A stretch of DNA of 23,376 bases from Planctomycetaceae bacterium (GCA_012965455.1 DTSG01000493.1:1-23376), one strand, 5' to 3'; counted from the first letter of the stretch, positions 1-7,730 are shown. Made by a program: numbers and translations. Notes: generated from the sequence alone by a model not told the origin.

Positions 1-2658
1 ACCGGCAGCCAAACAGTTACGCGTCGGCTAAATCGTTTCGAACTACGGAATACGATTAGGGATTTGCTCTACATCAACGATCCAGAGTTACGGGTCGGAA
101 ACGTTTCTAAACTGGTGGACAACAATGGTAACGGCCGGGTTGAAAACACCAGCTCCGATCCATTTCGATCTTTTCCCAAAGATGAAGTCGAAGCCGGTTT
201 CGACAACATTGGTGACCGCCTCGTCATGTCTGATTTTCTCCTGCAATTGATGCTCGATGCTGCCGAGGAAAGTCTGGCACTGGCAACAGAAATGTCGCCG
301 TCGCCCGATCTGAGTCCCCGTCGATTTTCCGGTCATATTAATAAACGAGGAACCGGCGATCTGGAACTCTACTCCCGTGAGCTCCATCCTGATTTCGATG
401 TTTTATATCGTGCCGCAACCCTGAGCTCCGATCAACTGGGCGGTGGCGTCGGTACTTCCCTCCGATATCAAATTACCATCGAGGTTTCCGGCCACAACCA
501 GAAACATCCCTGGGTTGAACTAATGCCCCACGATCAAAATGAGCCCTTTCTATTAGGGTTACGGCTTTTCAAATCTCGCACTCGTAACGACCATATCCCA
601 CTTGTTCAACTGCAACTGCCAGGCGACGGAAAAATCCACACTTTCACATTTGAAACATGGATCGACAAGCAATGGCTGCCACAGTTGACTTGGGACAACG
701 GCCCATCCCCTCGTAGTGCCCGCACCGATCTAATCATGCAGAAATACCTTGCCCAACACTATAGAAAAGCACCGGATGCCAAGGAATTTCCTAAAAAAGA
801 GGACTACAACACCGCCCGCGCTGCCTGGGCTCGTGAGATGGCTGTCACGCTCATCCAGAATTATAAAGGGCCTAGTATTCATGTCCATAGTCTCACATTG
901 AAGCCTCTCATGGATCAATGGCCTCCCAAAAGTCATACCGCTCTGTACGGTATTGATCCTGACAAATCACCCAACATGGAAACATTATTGCTCAATTTTG
1001 CCGAACGCGCCTTTCGCAGACCCGTTACGCCCGACGAAGTCGCGCCCTATGTTGCCCTAGTCCAATCCCAATTAGATCCCCAACAATCCCCCTTGTCGCC
1101 TAAGACAATCGAGAATCTAACCTACAAGTCCTATCAGGGAAGCTGGTCAAAACTCCCTGATTTTTCCACCCTCACACCCACCAGCCAAGGAACACTCGAT
1201 AGTGGTCTGCTGGATCTGAGACCAGCAAAACTTGATGAACACTTTGGCATGGTCTTTGAAGGGAAGATAACCGCGCCTCAGGCAGGAATCTATCAATTCA
1301 AAATTGCCTCCGACGACGGATCACGGTTGATTATCGATGGAAATACTGTCATCGAGCACGACGGACTGCACGGAGCCTCTACAAAGAACGGACAAATTTC
1401 ACTAACTTCGGGGGCTCACCGTATTCGAGTGGAGTACTTTGCCTATGGCAAACCTAATAGCTTGCAAGCTTTCTGGAGTGGACCTGGGTTCGATTCGGAA
1501 CCACTGGCCGTCGTTAAATCCAATCCTCAACAACCCCACAACGTCAGCCCGAACATCTTACGGAGGATGGCAGCGTTACGGGCCGGGTACACGGCAATCC
1601 TCTGTTCGCCGGACTTTCTCTATCTGCGGGAGAAACCTGGGCAATTAAACAATTACGAACTTGCTTCGCGGCTTAGTTATTTTCTTTGGTCCTCTATGCC
1701 GGATGCAACCTTAAGAGAATTGGCTAAAACAGGACAATTAACCAACAAGTCCGTACTCTTGCGGCAAGTAGACCGCATGCTGGACGATCCGAAAGCCGCA
1801 GCCTTTACCAGACACTTTACCGAGCGTTGGTTGAGACTCGACAAAATCAGCGACAGCCCTCCTGAACGAAACGGCCCCTTCCGCGTGTATTGGGATCGGC
1901 AGTTCGAGCCACAACTCATTGCCCAAACGGATGCTTATTTCGCCGACCTTCTCAAAACGAATGGCTCCATCATTGCTTTGATCGATTCCGATTACACTTT
2001 TTTGAACGAATCAATTGCCACCATTTTCTATCAACGTGATGATGTCAAGGGAGATTTCCTCCGCAAGGTACCTACCAACGATCCTCGTCGCGGAGGTATC
2101 CTGACTCAGCCGAGCGTCATGACTGCAACTGCCAACGGAGTTGACACTTCCCCTGTCATACGCGGTGCGTGGTTGTTGGAAAACATCCTCGGTACACCAC
2201 CTCCGCCACCTCCACCGGATGTCGAACCGCTGGCACCTGATCTCCGTTCTGCCAAGTCCATCGGAGAGCAACTCGCAATTCATCGAAATCAGCAGGCGTG
2301 CAATAACTGTCATCGTAAATTTGATCCGCTTGGATTTGCTTTCGAAAACTTTGATCCCATCGGGCGCTGGCGGGACAAATATCCCGGCGCCCGCGACAAC
2401 ATCGATACATCCACAACGACAGCGAATGGATACGAATTGGCGGACATTGTTGAACTTAAGAAGATGTTGATCAAGCAAGAACAGCAGGTCACTCGTTGCC
2501 TGACCGAAAAACTACTGGCCTATTCCAGCGGGCGGATTCTGGAACCCACCGATCGAGGTGACGTTGATGAAATCGTTCTTAAGCTGCAGGCCAATGGCAA
2601 CCGCATCCGAGACCTGATCAAACTGATTGTCCAAAGTCACGTGTTTCTTACAAAATAA
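1..2658 (+). CDS. DUF1592/DUF1588/DUF1585 planctomycete cytochrome-type protein with PA14 domain (5' end cut by window)
   Basis: The reading frame is open from base 1, and the first codons read RRLNRFELRNTIRDLL, a DUF1587 (PSD3) signature, so the true start lies upstream. Order seen: DUF1587 (nt 1-260), a variable region, a DUF1595-like start (FAERAFRRPVT, nt ~985), a PA14 domain (nt ~1200-1500; FKIASDDGSRLIIDG), the rest of DUF1595 (nt ~1550-1630), DUF1592 (YELASRLSYFLW, nt ~1650), DUF1588 (RRGGILTQPSVM, then a seven-proline run near nt 2200), and DUF1585 to the end. A CNNCH haem-binding motif (nt 2299-2313) precedes FDPLGFAFENFDP, as usual in the family. These proteins are exported c-type cytochrome-like proteins of planctomycetes with no proven reaction. 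A role in extracytoplasmic polysaccharide oxidation or breakdown is inference; PA14 suggests glycan binding. The usual DUF1552 partner gene does not follow. The family call is firm, the function open. Confidence 0.93.
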   Translation, partial: TGSQTVTRRLNRFELRNTIRDLLYINDPELRVGNVSKLVDNNGNGRVENTSSDPFRSFPKDEVEAGFDNIGDRLVMSDFLLQLMLDAAEESLALATEMSPSPDLSPRRFSGHINKRGTGDLELYSRELHPDFDVLYRAATLSSDQLGGGVGTSLRYQITIEVSGHNQKHPWVELMPHDQNEPFLLGLRLFKSRTRNDHIPLVQLQLPGDGKIHTFTFETWIDKQWLPQLTWDNGPSPRSARTDLIMQKYLAQHYRKAPDAKEFPKKEDYNTARAAWAREMAVTLIQNYKGPSIHVHSLTLKPLMDQWPPKSHTALYGIDPDKSPNMETLLLNFAERAFRRPVTPDEVAPYVALVQSQLDPQQSPLSPKTIENLTYKSYQGSWSKLPDFSTLTPTSQGTLDSGLLDLRPAKLDEHFGMVFEGKITAPQAGIYQFKIASDDGSRLIIDGNTVIEHDGLHGASTKNGQISLTSGAHRIRVEYFAYGKPNSLQAFWSGPGFDSEPLAVVKSNPQQPHNVSPNILRRMAALRAGYTAILCSPDFLYLREKPGQLNNYELASRLSYFLWSSMPDATLRELAKTGQLTNKSVLLRQVDRMLDDPKAAAFTRHFTERWLRLDKISDSPPERNGPFRVYWDRQFEPQLIAQTDAYFADLLKTNGSIIALIDSDYTFLNESIATIFYQRDDVKGDFLRKVPTNDPRRGGILTQPSVMTATANGVDTSPVIRGAWLLENILGTPPPPPPPDVEPLAPDLRSAKSIGEQLAIHRNQQACNNCHRKFDPLGFAFENFDPIGRWRDKYPGARDNIDTSTTTANGYELADIVELKKMLIKQEQQVTRCLTEKLLAYSSGRILEPTDRGDVDEIVLKLQANGNRIRDLIKLIVQSHVFLTK

Positions 2659-2669
2659 AACACGGTGAC
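2636..2669 (+). terminator. Stem-loop enclosing the stop codon of the DUF1592 gene (no U-tract)
   Basis: Bases 2636-2646 (GTCACGTGTTT) pair with 2658-2669 (AAACAC, bulged G, GTGAC), giving 11 base pairs with a one-base bulge around an 11-base loop that holds the first two bases of the TAA stop at 2656-2658. No T-run follows, so it is not a classical intrinsic terminator. It may define or protect the mRNA 3' end against the convergent gene that ends at 2701. Confidence 0.4.
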
Positions 2670-2700
2670 ACACAGGAACAGTCAGCCGGCGACCACCGCT

Positions 2701-4035
2701 TTATTCGACAATTTTGATCCGGATCCGCCGATATTCCATTTGCCCTCGATCACCTTCAAGACCAATCGGACCCGTGGCCGGCACCGGCATATTATCCGTC
2801 AGTAATTCGCCGTTACAGGTAGCATGCGCTACACCACCGGTAACCTTGACCACAAGTTCGTTCCACAGCTGAGGTTTGTAGTTTTTCAGATCCTTGTAGG
2901 GACCGGCCAGCACATAGTCCCGGCATTGAAGTTGCGGTTTGCGAATAAAAACACCGCTATCCGCATTAGGAGTGGCTCGAAACTCAAGCTTCAGCACAAA
3001 ATCACTCGCAAATTCTGTGGTTGTCCACAATTGCTGAATGCGTCGACCCTCAGCGGGCGTGGTGACCACCAACCGACCGTTCACAGCCCGATAACGTTGA
3101 TCACTGCTTTGTGTTTGACCTTTGAAGTCTACGGCTTGCTTGATTTGGACAAACACCGGCGCGCCCGGTCGTGGATTTTTGGGAGGGTTGCGGGGAGCCG
3201 TCGGCCGAAAACCCCAACCGGTCAGATCGCGACCGTTGAAAAGACTCCGGTACCCTTCTTCCAGTTCAAACTCATCCGGTTCGGTTTCCATAAAACCAAG
3301 AGTGGCCAAGATCGGATTCAGCGCACTGGCCCATTTTGAATAGCCGGCCGTATTGAGGTGCAGCAGATCCGGAAAATAAGACGGCAACGCATTGCCGGTT
3401 CCATCATCAAAAAGTGTGAAGGTATCAACGACGGTGATTTGGGAATCATTGCGGACAACATTTTCGTAGAGCTGATTTACTTTCTGAATTTTCTCAGTCG
3501 GTCGCTTCTTGACTGCAGAGCTAGGAAACATCCGGCACAGAATAATGGGCATCGCGGGGTTATGTTGCTGCAGTGCTTTGATGATCTTCGTAAAGTTCCG
3601 CGCAATGAGTTCAGGCTCGAGCCCAATTTCAAGGTCATTGGTACCCATCAAGATGACCACTGCTTTAGGATTGAGTGTGAGAACATCCTGCTCAAGTCGG
3701 ATGAGCATCCCACGAGTGGTATCGCCGCCAATGCCACGATTCGCTAGTTTGACGCCGGCGAAATGCCCTCGAAATGTTGGGCCCCAACCCTGCGTGATCG
3801 AGTCACCCAAAAATACAACCGCTCCCTGATCCTGTTTAATCTGCGTAGACCATTGTTCTCGGAGTCGGGCCCATGTATTTACGTAACCTGCATATCGTCG
3901 CAGGGTGCCTTCTCCTGGAAGGTCTTTTTCCGCAGCAACGGAAGGTAAGGCGTATTTGCTGTCCTGCGCGTCTAGGACAAGAGCGGATGACACGAAAATG
4001 GACAGTAACAGAACAAAACGGGGCATTACATACAT
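2701..4035 (-). CDS. Secreted SGNH/GDSL hydrolase fused to DUF1080 (3-keto-disaccharide hydrolase-like) domain
   Basis: I place the start at the ATG at 4035, because AAGGA lies 8 bases ahead of it and a signal peptide follows at once (MPRFVLLLSIFVSSALVLDA). This gives 444 aa. The N-terminal half is an SGNH esterase: GDSIT with Ser79, NRGIGGDT (~99-106), GTND with Asn133, and DLLH with Asp223 and His226 as the acid and base. All four blocks are present. From about residue 262 (SLFNGRDLTGWG) to the end is DUF1080, a jelly-roll domain common in planctomycetes, with SGVFIRK and the closing GPIGLEG. The esterase half likely removes acyl groups from a carbohydrate. DUF1080 may bind sugars or hydrolyse 3-keto-glycosides. 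It is divergent from a pectate lyase 86 bases away, which suggests pectin or rhamnogalacturonan deacetylation; that link is inferred from position only. Confidence 0.9.
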   Translation of the reverse strand: MYVMPRFVLLLSIFVSSALVLDAQDSKYALPSVAAEKDLPGEGTLRRYAGYVNTWARLREQWSTQIKQDQGAVVFLGDSITQGWGPTFRGHFAGVKLANRGIGGDTTRGMLIRLEQDVLTLNPKAVVILMGTNDLEIGLEPELIARNFTKIIKALQQHNPAMPIILCRMFPSSAVKKRPTEKIQKVNQLYENVVRNDSQITVVDTFTLFDDGTGNALPSYFPDLLHLNTAGYSKWASALNPILATLGFMETEPDEFELEEGYRSLFNGRDLTGWGFRPTAPRNPPKNPRPGAPVFVQIKQAVDFKGQTQSSDQRYRAVNGRLVVTTPAEGRRIQQLWTTTEFASDFVLKLEFRATPNADSGVFIRKPQLQCRDYVLAGPYKDLKNYKPQLWNELVVKVTGGVAHATCNGELLTDNMPVPATGPIGLEGDRGQMEYRRIRIKIVE

Positions 4036-4121
4036 TGCGGATATCCTTAAAGTGTTAAAATCAATTCCACAGTTTAATTGGTTAACGCCGCCCAAATCAA
4101 TCGCCGCTGATCGGATTTTTT

Positions 4122-5147
4122 ATGCCACGCCTGCGATCTCTCCAACTCACACTATTAATATCGTTACTTAACTGTGCTTTACCCGTTTGCGGTGACGACT
4201 TACTGCAGACTGCCAATAACATACTGTTATATCAGCGGAACACTGGAGGCTGGCCTAAAAATTACGATCGGGATGCCAAGTTATCCGAGGCGGACCGCAC
4301 ACAGTTGAAACTGGATAAAGCACAAACCGACTCGACAATCGACAATGGCGCCACGCACCGCGAAATCCGGATTCTGGCAAAAGCCTACCACCGATTAGGG
4401 AATCAACAATTTCGAGATGCCGCTGTTGCCGGTGTGAAGTACTTGCTGCAGGCACAATACGATAACGGGGGGTGGCCTCAACGCTATCCTCAGCCCAGCA
4501 GTTACCACAAGCATATTACGTATAACGACGATGCCATGATCGGTGTGATGAATTTGTTTCGTAACATTGTGCAGGGTTCTGGCGATCTTGAATTTGTATC
4601 CAGCGATATCCGCAGACAATGTGACCGAGCACTGCAGCGCGGTCTGCAATGTATCCTCAAAACACAAATCAGAGTTGATGGCAGATTAACGGCATGGTGT
4701 GCGCAGCATGACGTCAAGACACTCGCGCCGGCAAAGGCTCGATCCTATGAACTCCCATCCATCAGTGGCAACGAATCGGTCGGTATCGTACGCTACCTGA
4801 TGAAGATCGAGGATCCCGACAGTGATGTCGTGGCGGCAATTGAAGGTGCAATCTCTTGGTTTGAAAGTGCCCAGCTAAAAGGGCTACGGCAGATTAAGGT
4901 TGAAGCTCCCGCGGCGCCCAATGGAATGGACATAAAAATAATTCCAGACCCGTCTGCGCCTCCCTTATGGGCACGCTTCTATGATCTGCAAACCCAGCAA
5001 CCTTTTTTTTGCAGCCGCGACGGCATTCCCAAGAAAACCATCGCCGAAATTTCTCATGAACGACGCAACGGCTATTCATGGTTGGGTACCTATGCTACAG
5101 AACTGTTACAAAAACACTATCCCCTGTGGAAGAAGAACCGCGGTTAA
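4122..5147 (+). CDS. Secreted pectate lyase, polysaccharide lyase family 10
   Basis: This 341-aa protein begins with a signal peptide (MPRLRSLQLTLLISLLNCALPVCG) and then shows the PL10 pattern throughout: YQRNTGGWPKNYD (37-49), TIDNGAT (72-78), NGGWPQRYP (115-123), ITYNDDAMIGVMN (132-144), LTAWCAQHD (189-197), ARSYELPSISG (206-216) and a C-terminal GYSWLGTYA. Family members cleave polygalacturonate by beta-elimination with calcium. By analogy with Cellvibrio Pel10A, Arg207 in the ARSYE motif is the probable catalytic base and the aspartates at 136-137 probably bind calcium. The length equals one catalytic domain, with no carbohydrate-binding module. No clear Shine-Dalgarno precedes the ATG. 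It is divergent from the SGNH-DUF1080 gene, so the two may be co-regulated. Confidence 0.95.
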   Translation: MPRLRSLQLTLLISLLNCALPVCGDDLLQTANNILLYQRNTGGWPKNYDRDAKLSEADRTQLKLDKAQTDSTIDNGATHREIRILAKAYHRLGNQQFRDAAVAGVKYLLQAQYDNGGWPQRYPQPSSYHKHITYNDDAMIGVMNLFRNIVQGSGDLEFVSSDIRRQCDRALQRGLQCILKTQIRVDGRLTAWCAQHDVKTLAPAKARSYELPSISGNESVGIVRYLMKIEDPDSDVVAAIEGAISWFESAQLKGLRQIKVEAPAAPNGMDIKIIPDPSAPPLWARFYDLQTQQPFFCSRDGIPKKTIAEISHERRNGYSWLGTYATELLQKHYPLWKKNRG

Positions 5148-5158
5148 TCAGACCGTGG
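5138..5158 (+). terminator. Stem-loop enclosing the pectate lyase stop codon (no U-tract)
   Basis: CCGCGGT (5138-5144) pairs with ACCGTGG (5152-5158), seven pairs with one G-U. The 7-base loop begins with the TAA stop (5145-5147). No T-run follows. It resembles the stop-spanning hairpin of the first gene in the window. Confidence 0.3.
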
Positions 5159-5227
5159 ACGACGACATCGCAAGTAACCACCGCGCCGGATCCTGGGGAA
5201 CAGAAACCAATCTGGGACGCTGATTAT

Positions 5228-5404
5228 CTAAGGGTGGTCCTTGGGGTGCACAGTCGGTGTCGGATTTGCCGTTTCTCCAGCATCAGTATTTTTATTTTTC
5301 TTTTTAACCGCGATAACAATGTCGACTGTAATGGCGATTAGTATACCCAAAAATAAAAGTAAAATTAGGAGCTCAGGTAAGCTCGGCATTGCGATGGCGA
5401 TCAT
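5228..5404 (-). CDS. Small one-helix membrane protein, unknown function
   Basis: A longer frame reaches back to 5488 but runs into the tRNA, so I choose the ATG at 5404, which has GGAG 8 bases upstream. The product is 58 aa: a hydrophobic helix at about 9-32 (LPELLILLLFLGILIAITVDIV), a basic stretch KKKNKN, and a polar Pro/Thr-rich tail ending in HPKDHP. This fits a single-pass inner-membrane peptide with a basic cytoplasmic side. I recognise no family. It lies downstream of tRNA-Arg on the same strand and could be transcribed with it by readthrough. The reading frame, start signal and sensible topology support it, but nothing else does. Confidence 0.5.
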   Translation of the reverse strand: MIAIAMPSLPELLILLLFLGILIAITVDIVIAVKKKNKNTDAGETANPTPTVHPKDHP

Positions 5405-5423
5405 TGTAAAAGCTCCATGCTTG

Positions 5424-5461
5424 AAAAGGCCAAGAGAGGCTTGCCGGCGAAAAAAGAAAAG
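5424..5461 (-). terminator. Likely terminator region of tRNA-Arg
   Basis: Directly after the tRNA discriminator base the minus strand reads CTTTTCTTTTTTC (5461-5449), a T-rich tract that could end the transcript behind the folded tRNA. A second element follows: GGCAAG, 5-base loop, CTTGGCC (5445-5428, one bulged G), then TTTT (5427-5424). Both are modest, and together they make release after the tRNA plausible. Confidence 0.35.
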
Positions 5462-5535
5462 TACACCCGGAGGGATTCGAACCCCCAACCCTCGGTTCCG
5501 AAGACCGATGCTCTATCCAGTTGAGCTACGGATGC
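5462..5535 (-). tRNA. tRNA-Arg (anticodon UCG)
   Basis: Read on the minus strand, 74 bases fold as a full cloverleaf: acceptor GCATCCG/CGGGTGT (with G-U pairs), D stem GCTC/GAGC, anticodon stem TCGGT/ACCGA with loop CTTCGGA (anticodon TCG, reading CGA), a 5-base variable loop, T stem GGGGG/CCCTC with loop TTCGAAT, and discriminator A. The 3' CCA is not encoded, so it must be added by the CCA enzyme. Confidence 0.97.
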
Positions 5536-5545
5536 AGATTATTTA

Positions 5546-5573
5546 ACAATATCACGGGCACCACGTGTGTCAA
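5546..5573 (-). promoter_or_regulatory. Candidate sigma70 promoter of tRNA-Arg
   Basis: On the minus strand a perfect TTGACA (5573-5568) is followed after 16 bases by TATTGT (5551-5546, four of six matches). Transcription would start near 5539, about four bases before the mature tRNA 5' end. Confidence 0.5.
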
Positions 5574-5615
5574 TGACCCGCAAACGCTTGTCACAAGTGC
5601 TTTAGAATCACGGCG

Positions 5616-6755
5616 CTAACTAGCAACTCGCCGGGGTACGTAGTCATGCTCCCGCTTACGAATCACCTCAGCTTTGATGATCGTATCAGGGTTCAACTTC
5701 GCATCAGGATTGTCAGGATTAACCCGAGCAATCTTCCGCATGATTCCCAACCCCTTAGTAACTCGACCAAACACAGTGTGCTTAGCATTCAAATTCCCCG
5801 TTGGGCGGAAGGTAATGAAAAACTGTGAGCCACCGGTATTGGGTCCGGCGTGAGCCATCCCTAATGTGCCCGTGAAAAAACGTCGGAAGTCATTGCGCGT
5901 CAGGCATTCACAATAAATGTTGTATCCAGGCCCACCCGTTCCATCACCTTTGGGGCATCCCGTTTGAGCCATGAAATTCTGTAGCACTCGATGAAACGAC
6001 AAGCCGTCGTAATACCCTTGCTCAATTAGGTTGATAAAATTCCCGACGGTCTCAGGTGCTTCATTTTCATACAACTCCAACTCAACCACTCCGGCCGATG
6101 TCGTTAATCGTACTCGCGGTAAATCATCTACCTTCGCTTCAGCAGTTCGAATATCCTGTTCCTGTTCCCAATATTTAATGTAACCGTTTTTGATCTCGCC
6201 ATAATAATTATTGCCCATCTGCGACAACACACCAAGCTGTTCTGCTTTTTTGAAGTACTGCTGGGCATCTTCAAAATTGTGCATCGCGAAACTCGAAATG
6301 CCCGCAATGTCATACAACTTGCGTTCTTCCGCACTACTACGCAACATGGACACACTAATATGTTCAGCGACTTCATAGTCATCCGCAAGTAGCGCTTTGC
6401 TCGCAAGTTCCACTAACAACCGTGTTAGCTGACGATCAGTGTTAGGTGATTCGGCATAAGCGGCAACTGCTGCATTGCGTAATTGTGGCAAAAGCGTCTC
6501 CGCTTGAGCTGTAGTCTCCGTCCAACTCTTGCGAATGGCTGGTATTTCCGAAGGCTTGGCCAAGTCAAAATCACTACGCAACTTCTGTAAATCCTTGAGC
6601 ATCTGCTTCCATTCACCCAATTTTGCAATGTACATCTTGCGACCAGGACCAACACTCGAGGTGGCTTGGGGAACTTGAGCATTCACCATTAATTCAAACG
6701 GCGACGAAAACATCAATGAAAAACAGACTGTGAAAATCAATAAGCGATAAAACAC
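5616..6755 (-). CDS. Exported peptidyl-prolyl cis-trans isomerase, cyclophilin type, with helical N-terminal domain
   Basis: The start is GTG at 6755, supported by GAAGG about 8 bases upstream and an immediate signal peptide (FYRLLIFTVCFSLMF; cleavage probably after VNA, residue 26). The mature protein would be periplasmic. Residues ~35-205 are helical, with a TPR-like stretch at ~115-175 (FAMHNFEDAQQYFKKAEQLG). Residues ~214-375 are the cyclophilin domain: ETVGNF, SFHRVLQNFMAQTG, GTLGMAHAGPNTGGSQFFIT and KHTVFG. Catalytic Arg256, Phe261, Gln264 and His326 are present; the position of human CypA Trp121 is Asn321. It probably aids folding of exported proteins, the TPR-like part giving a partner surface. 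The last codons lie in a small hairpin (5611-5615 with 5629-5633) whose loop holds the stop. Confidence 0.93.
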   Translation of the reverse strand: MFYRLLIFTVCFSLMFSSPFELMVNAQVPQATSSVGPGRKMYIAKLGEWKQMLKDLQKLRSDFDLAKPSEIPAIRKSWTETTAQAETLLPQLRNAAVAAYAESPNTDRQLTRLLVELASKALLADDYEVAEHISVSMLRSSAEERKLYDIAGISSFAMHNFEDAQQYFKKAEQLGVLSQMGNNYYGEIKNGYIKYWEQEQDIRTAEAKVDDLPRVRLTTSAGVVELELYENEAPETVGNFINLIEQGYYDGLSFHRVLQNFMAQTGCPKGDGTGGPGYNIYCECLTRNDFRRFFTGTLGMAHAGPNTGGSQFFITFRPTGNLNAKHTVFGRVTKGLGIMRKIARVNPDNPDAKLNPDTIIKAEVIRKREHDYVPRRVAS

Positions 6756-6777
6756 GTCAATTACCTTCTAATATAAA

Positions 6778-6806
6778 ATTGTCGAAATAATAACTTTATG
6801 TATCAA
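6778..6806 (-). promoter_or_regulatory. Candidate promoter of the exported isomerase gene
   Basis: On the minus strand TTGATA (6806-6801) and GACAAT (6783-6778) are separated by exactly 17 bases. The expected start near 6771 leaves a short leader that still contains the GAAGG ribosome site. The -10 match is only four of six. Confidence 0.35.
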
Positions 6807-7013
6807 ATGTACTACCCCAGGCGGGCAATACTTTATACCTGCATACAAAAAGAGTACCACACAAACGGGGCTAATTCATTAGTTTCCGGTATTGAGGTGA
6901 AAGAACTAATACCACTTTAAACCGCTATATTTCATACGCGCCGTAATATCCTACGTCTCGAGTTCCTAAAAAGGTCACTTTCACCACCTAACATCACACG
7001 CTACGCTAATTCT

Positions 7014-7700
7014 ATGAATCGCAAACGCTCAAACTCGCCTCGACGGCAGAAACACAATGCCAATTCACCCCTAGATGTCGACGCCACCAAACTGCGGATC
7101 ATCGGTGGTGATTTACGTGGTCGTCCCGTGCAATATAGCGGGGAACAACATACCCGTCCGATGAAAAATCGAGTACGTGAAGCGATGTTCAATCTAGTCG
7201 GTCCCCTCGTCAAAGGCACATTCACATTGGACCTGTTCGCCGGCACTGGCGCTGTCGCACTTGAGTCCATTAGCCGAGGCTCGGTCGGCGCACTCTGTAT
7301 CGAAAAACATTTTCCTACAGTTCGTTTGATCAACGACAACATTTGCAACTTAGGGGTAGACAGCATTGCCACCGTCACTGGCGGAGATGCTTTTCACTGG
7401 GTAGAACATCGCATGCTCGAGGAATTCTCACCTCCAGAAAACACTTGCTGGTCCATCTTTCTCTGCCCGCCTTATGCATTCTTCGTCGACCGCAAACAAG
7501 AAATGCTCGACATGATCCAAACCATCTTCGACCGTTCCCCCGAGGGCAGTCACATTATTGTGGAATGTGATGAACATTTCGACCCGCAGGAATTGCCCAA
7601 TCCAGAATCATGGGATGTCCGCAGCTATCCACCAGCGGTGATTGCCCTGAGGCGAGGAATAACTCTAGCCACAACCATAGATAATCAAGCCGGTGACTAA
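7014..7700 (+). CDS. rsmD: 16S rRNA (guanine(966)-N2)-methyltransferase RsmD-like
   Basis: This 228-aa protein has RsmD motifs in order: LRIIGGDLRGR (28-37), RPMKNRVREAMFN (48-60), the SAM-binding LDLFAGTGAVALE (72-84) and ALCIEKH (93-99) with the acidic residue that binds SAM ribose. Family members methylate G966 of 16S rRNA using SAM. The catalytic motif IV, normally DPPF, is CPPY here (151-154), so the usual Asp is Cys; family assignment rests on the other motifs. A basic N-terminal extension of ~25 residues precedes the domain. No clear Shine-Dalgarno precedes the ATG. The radical SAM gene follows 42 bases later on the same strand. Confidence 0.85.
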   Translation: MNRKRSNSPRRQKHNANSPLDVDATKLRIIGGDLRGRPVQYSGEQHTRPMKNRVREAMFNLVGPLVKGTFTLDLFAGTGAVALESISRGSVGALCIEKHFPTVRLINDNICNLGVDSIATVTGGDAFHWVEHRMLEEFSPPENTCWSIFLCPPYAFFVDRKQEMLDMIQTIFDRSPEGSHIIVECDEHFDPQELPNPESWDVRSYPPAVIALRRGITLATTIDNQAGD

Positions 7701-7730
7701 ATCGACCACTGCCCCGTGCAAAACAGGCGT

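Noticed and set aside
2011..2478. 155-aa minus-strand frame inside the DUF1592 gene
   Set aside because: It is antisense to strongly conserved DUF1588/DUF1585 coding sequence and has no family resemblance; a shadow frame.
2660..2700. CGGTG/CACCG stem between convergent genes as a terminator
   Set aside because: Only five pairs with a loop of nearly 30 bases and no T-run; the stop-spanning stem at 2636-2669 is much better.
2824..3339. 171-aa plus-strand frame inside the SGNH-DUF1080 gene
   Set aside because: Antisense to the DUF1080 region; no start signal and no recognisable domain.
5405..5488. Upstream extension of the small membrane protein (86 aa)
   Set aside because: It would start within the tRNA-Arg gene; the internal ATG at 5404 has a proper Shine-Dalgarno.
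6878..6985. Competing stems ahead of rsmD (ATTAGTT/AACTAAT, GGTATT/AATACC, GGTGAAAG/CTTTCACC)
   Set aside because: Mutually exclusive pairing looks switch-like, but 6-8 pair matches over long distances are expected by chance in a 258-base spacer; no promoter or conserved motif supports it.
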